A stretch of DNA of 64,000 bases, taken from Aliarcobacter sp. (lineage in GTDB: Bacteria > Campylobacterota > Campylobacteria > Campylobacterales > Arcobacteraceae). Numbering within the stretch: position 1 is the first letter of the stretch; every line of letters begins with the position of its first letter. Positions 46,957 to 56,741 of the stretch are shown here, in pieces. The notes beneath the pieces were generated by a model. That model was not told the origin of the DNA. It ran no database searches and worked only from the letters and a program-made list of their open reading frames with translations. The stretch lies in assembly GCA_028689025.1 (NCBI GenBank), contig JAQTXA010000004.1:107042-171041 (forward strand). The letters run 5' to 3'. The translations under genes were made by a program, and so were the position numbers.

Positions 46957-48150
46957 TTATTTAGATTTTACTAAATTATAAGTATCTTTTGCAATTACTA
47001 ATTCTTCATTTGTTGGAATAATATAGATTTTTGTTCTTGAATCTTTTTTGCTAATTTCTCTATTTCCTAATTCTCTAACTCTATTTCTTTCCGTATCAAG
47101 TTCAATTCCCATGAACTCTAAACCATGACAAACTTTTTCTCTTATTAAATCAGAATTTTCTCCAATACCAGCTGTGAAACAAATAGCATCAACTCCACCC
47201 ATTAATCCAGCATAAGAACATAAATATTTTTTAATTCTATTGCATAACATCTCAATAGTAATTTTAGATCTCATATCTCCATCTTTAGAAGCTTTGATTA
47301 CTTCTCTTAAATCAGAACTAATTCCAGAAACACCTAAAATACCAGATTTTTTATTTAAGTAATCAAGAATCTGGTTTGAAGTTAAGCCTTTTTTCTCCAT
47401 TAAATAAGGAATAACACCAGCATCAATATCTCCAGATCTTGTTCCCATGATTAATCCCTCAAGTGGTGTTAATCCCATTGAAGTACTAATAGATTTTCCA
47501 TCTCTAACTGCACAAACAGATGAACCATTTCCTAAGTGACACACAATAACTTTTGAGTCTTTTTTATTTAAAATTTTAACTGCTTCATTTGATACATAAT
47601 AATGACTAGTTCCGTGAAATCCATATTTTCTTAAATGATGTTCTGTATAATCACTATAAGGAACAGCATATAAATAGTTTTCTTTTGTCATAGTTTGATG
47701 AAATGCAGTATCAAATACAGTAACATTTGGAACATTTGGCATTAATTCTTGACAAATTTTTATTCCCATAATATTTGCTGGATTATGTAATGGTGCAAGG
47801 GGAATTAATTGTTCAATTTTTTCTATTACATCTTTTGTAACTATTGTTGATTCTTTAAAAAATTCTCCACCATGCACAACTCTATGACCAATTGCTTGAA
47901 TTTCTTTAATTGAGTCTATTACTTTAGTTTCATCATTTGTTAAAATTCTTAAAACAAGTTCAATAGCTTCTTTATGTGTTGGAATTGGTAATTCAAAAGT
48001 TAATTTTTTATTTTCTCCAACTTCATGTTTTAAAATACCATCAATACCAATTCTTTCAACTAATCCACTAGCTTTTAATTCAGCTGTTTTTGCATTTATT
48101 AATTGATATTTTAAAGAAGATGAACCAGCGTTTAATACAAATACTAACAT
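46957..48150 (-). CDS. ackA: Acetate kinase paralogue (copy 2)
   Basis: A 397-residue acetate kinase family protein. It keeps NAGSSSLKYQL, KYGFHGTSHYY, CHLGNGSSVCA, TSMGLTPLEGLIMGTRSGD and CFTAGIGENSDLIRE, so catalysis looks intact. It is far closer to the copy 3 protein (shared KASGLVERIGIDGILKH style and GDIDAGVIPYLM) than to the pta-linked copy. It stands alone, with about 280 bp on each side. It may be a specialised acetate/propionate kinase or a lineage duplicate. Confidence 0.92.
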   Translation of the reverse strand: MLVFVLNAGSSSLKYQLINAKTAELKASGLVERIGIDGILKHEVGENKKLTFELPIPTHKEAIELVLRILTNDETKVIDSIKEIQAIGHRVVHGGEFFKESTIVTKDVIEKIEQLIPLAPLHNPANIMGIKICQELMPNVPNVTVFDTAFHQTMTKENYLYAVPYSDYTEHHLRKYGFHGTSHYYVSNEAVKILNKKDSKVIVCHLGNGSSVCAVRDGKSISTSMGLTPLEGLIMGTRSGDIDAGVIPYLMEKKGLTSNQILDYLNKKSGILGVSGISSDLREVIKASKDGDMRSKITIEMLCNRIKKYLCSYAGLMGGVDAICFTAGIGENSDLIREKVCHGLEFMGIELDTERNRVRELGNREISKKDSRTKIYIIPTNEELVIAKDTYNLVKSK

Positions 48151-48434
48151 AATGTTTCCTTTATTATTTTTGATATAAATTTTTATATTTAATTGTAGTA
48201 AATCTTAAATCTAAATTTGCTTTCAAAATTAATTTTATTTTATAAAACAAAGAATATTTTAATAAAAAAATTACAAAATAAGAATAAACAAAAAATTATT
48301 TAATAAAATTAGTTAAAAAAGATAATCAAAATGATGGATTTGATTTAAATATGTAAGTTTTTAAAGTACTATGTACAATATATGTACATAGTACTCAATT
48401 TTATGATATATTCCTGATTTGTAACAGATTTGTT
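48151..48434 (-). promoter_or_regulatory. Intergenic region between ackA copies 3 and 2
   Basis: 284 bp, extremely AT-rich, without ORF. It holds the palindrome after ackA copy 3 and must contain the ackA copy 2 promoter. AAAGGAAAC precedes the copy 2 ATG. No TGCTAT repeat was found here. Confidence 0.4.
48365..48395 (-). terminator. 31-bp palindrome after ackA copy 3
   Basis: AGTACTATGTACA and TGTACATAGTACT form a perfect stem around a five-base loop, about 40 bp beyond the ackA-3 stop. Same position and same ATGTACA core as the palindrome after copy 2. Confidence 0.55.
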
Positions 48435-49625
48435 TTATCTAACAAGGTTATAAGTATCTCTTGCAATAACTAATTCTTCGTTTGTAGGAATAACAAAGAT
48501 TTTAGTTTTTGAAGTACTTTTGCTAATTTCCCTAGTTACATGAGTTTTTGCTTCATTTTTTTCATTATCAAGTTCTATACCCATAAAATTTAGATTATGA
48601 CAAACTCTTTCTCTAATAAGACTAGAATTTTCTCCAATACCAGCCGTAAAACAAATTGCATCAGCTCCTCCTAATAATCCAGAATAAGAGCAAATATATT
48701 TTTTTACTCTATTACACATCATATCAATTGTAACATCTGCTCTTTGATCTCCATCATTTGCAGCACTTATTATTTCTCTCAAATCTGAACTAATTCCAGA
48801 AACTCCTAATATTCCAGATTTTTTATTTAGATAATCAATTATTTGATGAGTATCCATACCTTTTTTATCCATTAAATAAGGAATTACTCCAGCATCAATA
48901 TCCCCACTTCTTGTTCCCATCATTAAACCTCCAAGAGGTGTTAATCCCATAGTTGTATTTAAAGATTTCCCATCTTTAACAGCACAAACAGATGAACCAT
49001 TTCCTAAGTGACAAACAATTATTTTAGAATCTTTTTTATTATTTAAAAGTTTAACAGCTTCATTTGAAACATAATAGTGGCTTGTGCCATGAAATCCATA
49101 CTTTCTTAAATGATGTTCAGTATAATCTTCATGAGGTACAGGAAATAAAAAATGTGTTTCTGGCATTGTTTGATGAAATGCTGTATCAAAAACAGCTACA
49201 TTTGGAATATTTGGCATTAGTTCTATGCATATTTTCATACCTAAAATATTTGCAGGATTATGTAGTGGTGCTAAAGGAATCAATTCTTCAATTCTTTTAA
49301 TTACTTTATCTGTAACAATAGTTGATTCTTTAAAATATTCTCCTCCATGGGCAACTCTATGTCCAATTGCTTGAATTTCTTCAATTGAATTTATACTTTT
49401 AGTCTCATCATGAGTAAGAGTCTCTAAAATAAGTTCAATGGCTTCTTTATGAGATGGGATGTCTGCTTCAATAGTTATTTTTTTATTTTCTGAAACTATA
49501 TGTTTTAATATGCCATCTATCCCAATTCTTTCAACGATTCCACTTGCTTTTAATTCAGAAGTTTCAGCATTAATTAATTGATATTTCAAAGAAGATGAAC
49601 CGGCGTTTAATACAAATACTAACAT
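48435..49625 (-). CDS. ackA: Acetate kinase paralogue (copy 3)
   Basis: A 396-residue acetate kinase with all main motifs (NAGSSSLKYQL, CHLGNGSSVCA, GLTPLGGLMMGTRSGD, CFTAGIGENSSLIRE). It is the tandem sister of copy 2. It begins 18 bp after the stop of the DnaQ-like exonuclease gene, so it is very probably transcribed with the nucleotidyltransferase-exonuclease pair. This ties an acetate kinase to that putative regulatory module. Confidence 0.93.
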   Translation of the reverse strand: MLVFVLNAGSSSLKYQLINAETSELKASGIVERIGIDGILKHIVSENKKITIEADIPSHKEAIELILETLTHDETKSINSIEEIQAIGHRVAHGGEYFKESTIVTDKVIKRIEELIPLAPLHNPANILGMKICIELMPNIPNVAVFDTAFHQTMPETHFLFPVPHEDYTEHHLRKYGFHGTSHYYVSNEAVKLLNNKKDSKIIVCHLGNGSSVCAVKDGKSLNTTMGLTPLGGLMMGTRSGDIDAGVIPYLMDKKGMDTHQIIDYLNKKSGILGVSGISSDLREIISAANDGDQRADVTIDMMCNRVKKYICSYSGLLGGADAICFTAGIGENSSLIRERVCHNLNFMGIELDNEKNEAKTHVTREISKSTSKTKIFVIPTNEELVIARDTYNLVR

Positions 49626-49643
49626 ATATATATTTCCCTTTTT

Positions 49644-50264
49644 TTAATTTATTTTTACTTTTGGTAAATTCTTTAGTTTTATAAAAATCATTGAAGTCAT
49701 AATTGCATCATTATAAGCATCATGTTTTCCAAGACTAGGAATTTGTAATTCACTCATTATTGTATTAAATCTTAAATCAATATGTCCTTGTGGAATTTTT
49801 TCAATTTTGTAATCATGATAAATTGCAGAAACTTCAAGTGTTTTATTTGGAAGTGTAATTCCTAATTTTGGTTTTACATATTTATTAATCATTGCAATAT
49901 CAAATTCTAAAAAATATCCAACTAAAGTTCTATTTCCAATAAAATCTAAAAACTCTTCAATTACCATATTTATATCTTCTGCATCTTCTAAATCACAAAC
50001 TCTAATATGATGAATTTTTATAGCTTCTGCTTGTAGTTTTGTTTTTGGTTTTACAAATTTAACAAACTTTTTACTTGATACTATTGTATTGTTTTTTATT
50101 ATAACTGCACCAATTGAGACAATATCGTCCTTTTTAGGATTTAGTCCTGTTGTTTCACAATCAAAACATACAAATTCATCATCTGATGGATTTTCAAATA
50201 AATATTCATACTTTTTGTCTTTTAGATTTTTTTTATTAAAATAATTCTTTATATTTCTAAACAT
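49644..50264 (-). CDS. DnaQ-like 3'-5' exonuclease (module copy 1)
   Basis: A 206-residue DEDDh exonuclease. The catalytic residues are visible: DCETTG (ExoI), the aspartate in YFLEFDIAMI (ExoII) and HDAYNDAIMT (ExoIII, His and Asp). It lacks a polymerase partner domain. It overlaps the DUF294 nucleotidyltransferase gene by 8 bp, and an equal pair exists at 56742-59194. Such pairs next to sodium:solute symporters are known from other proteobacteria; the substrate is unknown and need not be DNA. Confidence 0.88.
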   Translation of the reverse strand: MFRNIKNYFNKKNLKDKKYEYLFENPSDDEFVCFDCETTGLNPKKDDIVSIGAVIIKNNTIVSSKKFVKFVKPKTKLQAEAIKIHHIRVCDLEDAEDINMVIEEFLDFIGNRTLVGYFLEFDIAMINKYVKPKLGITLPNKTLEVSAIYHDYKIEKIPQGHIDLRFNTIMSELQIPSLGKHDAYNDAIMTSMIFIKLKNLPKVKIN

Positions 50265-52098
50265 AGTTCAACTTAAAATGGAATTCTAATTTCTTTTTTA
50301 ATTTATTTACAATTTTAAAAGAGTCTTTTAATAAATCTTTTTCCATTGTATTTAGATTATTTGGGTTGATATAATTATCTACTTTTTCATTTCTATCTAA
50401 TTTTTCTAAATTTGATTTTAGATTGATGTTAGTTAAAAAATTAAGTGCCATTATTAATTCAGTTGCCAGTTCATTATCAATAACACCTTTTTCACTTAAA
50501 GTTTTTATTCTTTTAGTTGTGTTTGTATTAAAAATTTTGTGTTCTAAACTCAGACTTCTAATTCCTTGAACAATAATAAATATTCCACCTTTTTTGATGT
50601 TGATTTCATTTTTGTGTTTATCATCTTTATTGTTAAAAATAAATCCATCAAAAAATCCTAATGGAACATCAAAACTTGTAATTATTTTTGCAAAGTGAGC
50701 ATTAAACAGTATAGAATTGTCTGCAACACCAAATAGATATTTTTTTAGTTGAGTAAGTAAATCCATATTTCCAGAAACACAAATTGCATCATAAAAAATT
50801 GCAAGATTCATAAAATTATCAGGTGATGGTTGATTTATCCATGTAAAAATCAAATCTTTAAAATCAGAGACTCTTCTACACCAATATGGATTTGAAACCA
50901 TGATATTGCCTTCACATCTTGGGAAACCAAAATCTACTAAAGTTTCAGTAAATTTTCTTGTAAATTCTTGAAGTTCTTCATCACTGATTGTGCAGTCATT
51001 TGCTAAAATTAAAGCATTGTCTTGGTCAGTTTTTAGGATTTGTTCTCCTCTTCCTTCACTTCCCATAACAACTAAACATGATTTTTCATAGAGTTCTATT
51101 GGAGCTAAAAGTTTATATAATTTATCTAATAGTTTTTTATTTAATTGATTAATCAATTTAGCAATAAACTCAATTTTTACACCTTTTGCATTTAAAGATT
51201 TAATTATTTTAATAAATGATAAAGAGGCTTCTTTTAACTCTTCAACAGTTTCCGCATTTACAATTTGATTTGAAACGGCAAAAGTATTTGTCGCAAAAAA
51301 TGAAGATAATGAAATTTGATCTAATATACCGCTAATTTCATTTTTTTCATTTTTAACAACAACTCTTTTTAAACCATGTTTTGCCATGATTAATTGGGCA
51401 TTAAATAAAAAATCTTCTTCGTTTATGTAGATTAAACCCTTTGTCGCAATTTTTATAACTTTATCGTCAAAGTCCATTCTATTTAATATAACTTTTTGTC
51501 TAAAATCTGAATCTGTAATAATAAACATTTCACCACTTTTATCTTTTAATAAAAGAGTTGGAACTTTTTCTTTTTTTATTATACTTGCAGCTTCAAAAAT
51601 AGTTTTTTCTTCATCAATAATTACGGCTTTATGAATTTTTGCATCTTTTACTTTTGCAATCATAATATTTGCCATCTCTTTATTCTTTTCATTATTGATA
51701 TTTGAATTCAATTTTTCTGAAATAGATTGAAAAAAGTAGTTTTCTAATGTTTGATTTTCATGTAGAGTTTTAATGAAAATTTCTCTTGGAAGTGTGTAAC
51801 AAATAGTCTCTTGTGCAGTTATAAAACTATTTTTAGAGTAGTTTTCAATTAATGAAACTGAATCAAAGATTTCATTGTTTGAATAAAGTGATAAAACTTC
51901 ACCTTCTTGTTTTTCTTGAACCAATCCTTTTAATATAAAAAAAAGATGGGTTGGAGTACTTTCTTGGGCTTGTAAAACTTCATTTTCTTTATAATAAACA
52001 ATGTCAATGTTTTCTACAAATGTCTCTAATTGACTAGCAGTTAGGTCTTCAAATGGATGAATTGATGATATGAAAGATTCTTGTTCTAGTATACTCAT
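50257..52098 (-). CDS. cNMP-binding/CBS/DUF294 putative nucleotidyltransferase (module copy 1)
   Basis: A 613-residue regulator started at the ATG at 52098. Domains in order: cyclic-nucleotide-binding-like fold (about 15-125), two CBS motifs (about 150-270), a DUF294 nucleotidyltransferase domain with GSEGR (346-350) and the DQD metal site (358-360), and a DUF294-C helical domain (about 465-605). The catalytic G-S ... D-x-D pattern is that of GlnD/GlnE-like enzymes, so it may attach a nucleotide to a protein partner. Context (ActP symporter upstream, exonuclease and acetate kinase downstream) suggests control of acetate uptake. Confidence 0.88.
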   Translation of the reverse strand: MSILEQESFISSIHPFEDLTASQLETFVENIDIVYYKENEVLQAQESTPTHLFFILKGLVQEKQEGEVLSLYSNNEIFDSVSLIENYSKNSFITAQETICYTLPREIFIKTLHENQTLENYFFQSISEKLNSNINNEKNKEMANIMIAKVKDAKIHKAVIIDEEKTIFEAASIIKKEKVPTLLLKDKSGEMFIITDSDFRQKVILNRMDFDDKVIKIATKGLIYINEEDFLFNAQLIMAKHGLKRVVVKNEKNEISGILDQISLSSFFATNTFAVSNQIVNAETVEELKEASLSFIKIIKSLNAKGVKIEFIAKLINQLNKKLLDKLYKLLAPIELYEKSCLVVMGSEGRGEQILKTDQDNALILANDCTISDEELQEFTRKFTETLVDFGFPRCEGNIMVSNPYWCRRVSDFKDLIFTWINQPSPDNFMNLAIFYDAICVSGNMDLLTQLKKYLFGVADNSILFNAHFAKIITSFDVPLGFFDGFIFNNKDDKHKNEINIKKGGIFIIVQGIRSLSLEHKIFNTNTTKRIKTLSEKGVIDNELATELIMALNFLTNINLKSNLEKLDRNEKVDNYINPNNLNTMEKDLLKDSFKIVNKLKKKLEFHFKLNYV

Positions 52099-52196
52099 TG
52101 TGCTCTCTTTATATAAAATATACATAGATGATAGCTAAATATGGATAAGAAAATTATTACTTTATAAGGAATATAGAAGGATATTTTAGGAAAATT

Positions 52197-52222
52197 ATCA
52201 AAGGAGAATTCTCTCCTTTGAT
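52197..52222 (-). terminator. Terminator after actP copy 1
   Basis: ATCAAAGGAGA pairs with TCTCCTTTGAT around ATTC, 8 bp beyond the symporter stop, with AATTTT following on the minus strand. Confidence 0.8.
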
Positions 52223-52230
52223 TTGTAAAA

Positions 52231-53880
52231 TTAGTGAGAAACAGCTCCTGCTGCACCAATACCAGTATTTGCTCTAACATTTTGAGCTCTAAATAATTCT
52301 TTTTCTCTTTTTGCTCTTGGAGAGTTATCAATTTTTGAGAAGAACCAAATAGAAACAAATGCTACAGTTACTGAGAATAGGGCTGGGTGAGCATAAGGGA
52401 AAATAGCTTTTTCATTCCCTAAAATTTGTACCCAAACATTTGGTCCTAAAATTACAAGGGCAACTGCTGCAATTAGTCCCATAAATCCACCAATAAATGC
52501 ACCTCTTGTTGTTAATCCACTCCAGTAAATAGAAAGAAATAAAATTGGGAAGTTTGCACTTGCAGCAATTCCAAATGCTAAACCAACCATATAAGCAATG
52601 TTTTGAGATTCAAAAGCAATACCTAATACAACACCAATAACACCCATTATGATTACTGTTATTTTAGAAATTTTTACAACTTTTTCATCTGTTGCATTTG
52701 GATTAATTACATTTGCATAAATGTCATGTGAAATTGCACTAGCACCTGCCAGAGTTAATCCTGAAACAACTGCTAAAATTGTAGCAAATGCTACTGCTGA
52801 AATGAATCCTAAGAAAGCATTTCCACCTAACATATGTGATAAGTGTACAGAAGCCATATTATTTCCACCAAATAGTTTTCCATCTACAAAATATTGTGCA
52901 CCATCAGCAGAATTTAAAAATGCAATTGCCCCAAATCCTACAATAGTAATAATTATCCAGAAATATGCAACAAAACCAGTAGCATAAACAACAGATTTTC
53001 TAGCTTCTTTTGCATTCCCAACTGTAAAGAATCTCATTAAAACGTGAGGTAATCCAGCAGTTCCAAGCATTAAAGCCATTCCTAATGAAATAGCAGAAAT
53101 AGGGTCTGTAATAAATCCACCTGGACTTAAAATTCCTTCGCCTGATTTATGATTTTCAACAGCTTTAACAGCTAATGATTCAAATGAAAAGTCAAAATGG
53201 TATAAAACCATAATTGCCATAAATGAAACACCAGATAATAATAAACAAGCTTTAATAATTTGTACCCAAGTAGTTGCTAACATTCCACCAAAAGTAACAT
53301 AAATAATCATTAATGCCCCAACCATTAAAACTGCGTAAGCATAATCCATACCAAATAGTACTTGAATTAATTTTCCAGCTCCAACCATTTGTGCAATAAG
53401 GTATAAAACAACAACTGAAATAGAACCAAACGCAGCTAAAGTTCTAATCTCTTTTTGTCCTAATCTATAAGCAGCAATATCAGCAAATGTAAATTTACCT
53501 AAGTTTCTTAATTTTTCAGCCATAAAAAATAAAATTACAGGCCATCCAACTAAAAATGAAACCGCATAAATTACTCCATCATAACCTTTCATATAAATAA
53601 GACCAGATACTCCAAGAAACGCAGCTGCAGACATATAATCACCAGCAATTGCTAATCCATTTTGAAAACCAGTAATTCCACCACCTGCTGTATAAAAATC
53701 ACTTGCAGATTTTGTTTTTTTTGCAGCCCAGTAAGTAATACCTAAAGTTCCAAGTATAAAAACAAAAAACATAATGATCGCAGGAACATTTAAATCTCTT
53801 TTTGTTGCTTCAAAAGTAGCGTCACCAGCAGCAAAAGCTCCTAATGCAACAATTAAAATTAGTGCTAAAATTTTTAACAT
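52231..53880 (-). CDS. actP: Cation/acetate symporter, ActP-like (copy 1)
   Basis: A 549-residue sodium:solute symporter equal in length to E. coli ActP. It has a cleavable-looking N-terminal hydrophobic segment (ending AFAAGD), about 13 membrane helices, and ActP-type stretches such as [32 protein letters not shown] and [18 protein letters not shown]. It starts on the last base of a DUF485 gene, the standard yjcH-actP arrangement, without a linked acs. It should carry acetate and similar short carboxylates with Na+. Confidence 0.94.
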   Translation of the reverse strand: MLKILALILIVALGAFAAGDATFEATKRDLNVPAIIMFFVFILGTLGITYWAAKKTKSASDFYTAGGGITGFQNGLAIAGDYMSAAAFLGVSGLIYMKGYDGVIYAVSFLVGWPVILFFMAEKLRNLGKFTFADIAAYRLGQKEIRTLAAFGSISVVVLYLIAQMVGAGKLIQVLFGMDYAYAVLMVGALMIIYVTFGGMLATTWVQIIKACLLLSGVSFMAIMVLYHFDFSFESLAVKAVENHKSGEGILSPGGFITDPISAISLGMALMLGTAGLPHVLMRFFTVGNAKEARKSVVYATGFVAYFWIIITIVGFGAIAFLNSADGAQYFVDGKLFGGNNMASVHLSHMLGGNAFLGFISAVAFATILAVVSGLTLAGASAISHDIYANVINPNATDEKVVKISKITVIIMGVIGVVLGIAFESQNIAYMVGLAFGIAASANFPILFLSIYWSGLTTRGAFIGGFMGLIAAVALVILGPNVWVQILGNEKAIFPYAHPALFSVTVAFVSIWFFSKIDNSPRAKREKELFRAQNVRANTGIGAAGAVSH

Positions 53881-54194
53881 TATACTAAATCCTTTACATC
53901 TTTTTTTATTTCGTTAGTTAAATCTTCAAACTCACCGTTTGCTCTTTTTACGTAAATAAGAGTTGTAATAAAACTAAGTACTAATATCGCTAATGCAATA
54001 GGAAATGCTATTGTAGTAATTCCATCACCAATTTTTGTTGCTAGTAATTCTTTATTAAATGCAATAACTAAAATATATGCATAAAACATTACTAAAACAA
54101 AAATACCTAATTTGATACCTAAGGCATTTCTTTTTGAAACTAATTCCTTATATTTTGGATTAGATTCAATTCGTTCAACTAATTCGTCGTTCAT
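53880..54194 (-). CDS. DUF485 membrane protein (copy 1)
   Basis: A 104-residue protein with two membrane helices (about 28-48 and 62-84) and conserved [12 protein letters not shown] at the N-terminus, typical of DUF485/YjcH, the small partner of ActP. It overlaps actP by one base. 104 residues is normal. Likely an accessory subunit of the symporter. Confidence 0.92.
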   Translation of the reverse strand: MNDELVERIESNPKYKELVSKRNALGIKLGIFVLVMFYAYILVIAFNKELLATKIGDGITTIAFPIALAILVLSFITTLIYVKRANGEFEDLTNEIKKDVKDLV

Positions 54195-54212
54195 TTTGCT
54201 TCCTTTTTAATC

Positions 54213-54230
54213 TAACATTTTTAAATGTTA
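54213..54230 (-). promoter_or_regulatory. Perfect inverted repeat in the DUF485-actP copy 1 leader
   Basis: TAACATTT and AAATGTTA flank TT, 19 bp before the DUF485 ATG. It may be an operator or an mRNA hairpin close to the ribosome site. Confidence 0.4.
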
Positions 54231-54269
54231 TCCTTGTAACATATATTCCTTATTTAGCTTAATTAAATA

Positions 54270-54286
54270 ATAGCTTTAAAATAGCA
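54270..54286 (-). promoter_or_regulatory. TGCTAT-like direct repeat upstream of DUF485-actP copy 1 (site 3)
   Basis: On the minus strand TGCTAT (54286-54281) and AGCTAT (54275-54270) are 11 bp apart, as at the pta and DUF4212 promoters. Here no good -10 hexamer lies at the 10-bp distance; only a weak TAAATA is found 13 bp on. Confidence 0.55.
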
Positions 54287-54549
54287 AATATGGAAATGTT
54301 TTTTATTATACATACAAATGAAAATTCAGAATATTTTTTTATAGGAATTGTATATAAAATAATACTTCTTTGTAGATTTGTAACATAAAATATGATTATA
54401 AATTATTATATTTAGTTATTAAATTTAAGATTTATTTAAGAAATATAATATAAGTATTAATTTGAAAGTTAACTCTAAATTTAGTAGTTTAGTTTTATTT
54501 TTTAAGATTTTTTTAAGATTTTAGATAAGTTGAGGTTATAAAAAAGAAA

Positions 54550-54577
54550 TTACTAAAGAGAAAAATCTCTTTAGTAA
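54550..54577 (-). terminator. Terminator after actP copy 2
   Basis: TTACTAAAGAGA pairs with TCTCTTTAGTAA around AAAA, directly after the symporter stop. Confidence 0.82.
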
Positions 54578-54585
54578 AATTAAGA

Positions 54586-56238
54586 CTAGTGAGCAACAGC
54601 TCCGTCAGCACCGATACCAGTTTCAGCTCTAACTTTTTGAGGCTCGAAAGCTTCAATTTCTCTTTGAGCTCTTTCTGATTTATCAGTAATTGAGAAGAAC
54701 CAAATTCCAACAAATGCTACAGTTACAGAGAATAAAGCAGGAGCTTTATAAGGGAAAATAGCATGTTCATATCCTAAAATACTTACCCATACAGTTGGAC
54801 TTAAGATAACAAGTACAATAGCAGTAATAAGACCCAAGAATCCACCAATAAATGCACCTCTAGTTGTTAATTTTTTCCAGTAAATTGAAAGGAATAAAAT
54901 TGGGAAGTTAGCAGAAGCAGCAATAGCAAATGCAAGACCAACCATGAATGCAATATTTTGTTTTTCAAAAGCAATACCTAAAATAACTCCAACAATACCA
55001 ATAACGATAACTGATCTTTTTGAAACTTTAATTTCATTTTCTTCAGTTGCTTTACCTTTTTTCACAACGATTGCATAAATATCATGAGATATTGAAGATG
55101 CACCAGCAAGTGTTAATCCAGAAACAACCGCTAAAATAGTAGCAAATGCAACAGCTGAAATAAATCCTAAGAAAATATCTCCACCAACAACATGTGATAA
55201 GTGAATAGCAGCCATATTTCCACCACCAATTAATTTACCATCTTTGAAGTATTGTGCAGCATCAGGTCCTTGTAAGAATACGATAGCACCTAAACCAATA
55301 ACAGCAATGATTAAGTAGAAGTAACCAATAAACCCAGTTGCATAAACAACAGATTTTCTAGCTTCTTTTGCATTACCAACAGTAAAGAATCTCATTAAGA
55401 TATGTGGTAAACCAGCAGTTCCTAACATTAATGCTAAACCTAAAGAGATAGCAGAAATAGGATCTGAAATAAATCCACCTGGAGCCATAATAGCTTGACC
55501 TTTAGTGTGTACTGCAACAGCTTGAGTAGCAAGTTCTCCAAAAGAGAAGTTGTAATGTGCCATTACCATGAATCCCATGAAAGTAACACCAGAAAGTAAT
55601 AAAATAGCCTTGATAATTTGTACCCAAGTAGTTGCAAGCATACCACCAAAAGTTACATAAATAATCATCATAACACCAACAAGGATAACTGCGTACTCAT
55701 AATCTAAACCAAATAAGATTTGAATTAATTTACCAGCTCCAACCATTTGAGCAATTAAATATAAAGTTACAACTGATAAAGAACCACAAGCAGCTAAAAT
55801 TCTGATTTTAGTTTGATCTAGTCTATATGCAGCAATATCTGTAAATGTAAATTTACCTAAATTTCTTAATTTTTCAGCCATTAAGAATAGAATAACTGGC
55901 CAACCAACTAAAAACCCAACAGCATAGATTAATCCATCATATCCACTTAAGTAAATCATACCTGAAAGACCAAGGAAAGATGCAGCAGACATATAATCTC
56001 CAGCAATTGCCATACCATTTTGGAATCCTGTGATTCCTCCACCAGCTGTATAGAAATCTGAAGCAGATTTTGTTTTACTTGCAGCCCATTTTGTAATACC
56101 TAATGTTGCAGCAATGAATATGAAGAACATAATAATTGCTGGAATATTTAAGCTTGATTTACCCATATCCCCTAGTGAATCACCAGCTGCAAAAAGTCCT
56201 GCAGCTAATAGTGTTAAGATTGCGAATATTTTAAACAT
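54586..56238 (-). CDS. actP: Cation/acetate symporter, ActP-like (copy 2)
   Basis: A 550-residue paralogue of the copy 1 symporter with the same topology and motifs ([50 protein letters not shown]). It begins on the last base of its DUF485 partner. The two symporters are alike along their whole length and clearly arose by duplication of a DUF485-actP unit; differences cluster in loops (for example [16 protein letters not shown] against [14 protein letters not shown]). They may differ in affinity or substrate. Confidence 0.94.
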   Translation of the reverse strand: MFKIFAILTLLAAGLFAAGDSLGDMGKSSLNIPAIIMFFIFIAATLGITKWAASKTKSASDFYTAGGGITGFQNGMAIAGDYMSAASFLGLSGMIYLSGYDGLIYAVGFLVGWPVILFLMAEKLRNLGKFTFTDIAAYRLDQTKIRILAACGSLSVVTLYLIAQMVGAGKLIQILFGLDYEYAVILVGVMMIIYVTFGGMLATTWVQIIKAILLLSGVTFMGFMVMAHYNFSFGELATQAVAVHTKGQAIMAPGGFISDPISAISLGLALMLGTAGLPHILMRFFTVGNAKEARKSVVYATGFIGYFYLIIAVIGLGAIVFLQGPDAAQYFKDGKLIGGGNMAAIHLSHVVGGDIFLGFISAVAFATILAVVSGLTLAGASSISHDIYAIVVKKGKATEENEIKVSKRSVIVIGIVGVILGIAFEKQNIAFMVGLAFAIAASANFPILFLSIYWKKLTTRGAFIGGFLGLITAIVLVILSPTVWVSILGYEHAIFPYKAPALFSVTVAFVGIWFFSITDKSERAQREIEAFEPQKVRAETGIGADGAVAH

Positions 56239-56552
56239 TATTTACCACCCATAGCTTGTTTTTTTATGTCGTTTGTTAAGTCTTCAAATTCACCATTTGC
56301 TCTATTAACATAGATTAATGTTGTAATGAAACTTATAATAATAATTGCAGCTCCAACTGGAAATGCATAAGTCATAACACCATCACCGATTTTTGTAGCT
56401 AAAAGCTCTTTATCGAATGCAATAACTAAGATGTAACTATAGAACATAGCTAAAACAAAAAGCGATAGTTTTAAAGAAAAAGAATTTCTTTTTGAAACTA
56501 GCTCGTGATACTTCGGATTAGATTTAATCTTTTCTACCAATTCTAAATTCAT
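56238..56552 (-). CDS. DUF485 membrane protein (copy 2)
   Basis: A 104-residue protein started at the ATG at 56552 after AGGAGAAAAA; a longer frame to 56678 runs through the promoter and is rejected. It has the same [12 protein letters not shown] motif and two helices as copy 1. It overlaps actP copy 2 by one base. Confidence 0.92.
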   Translation of the reverse strand: MNLELVEKIKSNPKYHELVSKRNSFSLKLSLFVLAMFYSYILVIAFDKELLATKIGDGVMTYAFPVGAAIIIISFITTLIYVNRANGEFEDLTNDIKKQAMGGK

Positions 56553-56592
56553 TTTTTCTCCTAAGATATATATTGTAACTAAAGGTACTGTG

Positions 56593-56627
56593 TAATTGTA
56601 AACAATTAAAGTTGCAACAACATAGCA
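56593..56627 (-). promoter_or_regulatory. Promoter of DUF485-actP copy 2 with TGCTAT-like repeat (site 4)
   Basis: On the minus strand TGCTAT (56627-56622) is followed after 11 bp by TGCAAC (56616-56611), and TACAAT (56600-56595) begins exactly 10 bp later, the same layout as at pta. The -10 box also lies within a perfect palindrome TAATTGT-AA-ACAATTA (56593-56608), a possible second operator. Confidence 0.6.
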
Positions 56628-56741
56628 TTTAGTCAATATCTTCAAATATTTTAATAGAATTAGACTTAATAGGAACAATATAAATCATTGGAAACGATTT
56701 TATGGGTGTTTTGGAAGGTTAATGTAATTTTATATTATTAA

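Larger units (their letters stand above)
54195..54585 (-). promoter_or_regulatory. 391-bp intergenic region upstream of the first DUF485-actP operon
   Basis: No ORF of note. From the DUF485 start outwards it contains a perfect inverted repeat TAACATTT-TT-AAATGTTA (54213-54230), the TGCTAT-like repeat (54270-54286), about 260 bp of featureless AT-rich sequence, and the terminator of the second symporter operon (54550-54577). Confidence 0.6.

Noticed and set aside
46900..48400. CRISPR-like repeats
   Set aside because: Only two palindromes 1.5 kb apart, no spacer array and no cas genes in the window.
48151..48434. TGCTAT repeat at the ackA-2 promoter
   Set aside because: I looked for it in this region and found none; ackA-2 appears outside the proposed regulon.
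52120..52140. TGCTAT-like site upstream of the first nucleotidyltransferase gene
   Set aside because: A single AGCTAT-type hexamer at 52131-52136 occurs, but no second copy at 11 bp and no good -10 at the proper distance.
56553..56678. 42-residue extension of DUF485 copy 2
   Set aside because: It runs through the promoter with the TGCTAT repeat; ATG 56552 has a strong ribosome site and matches copy 1.
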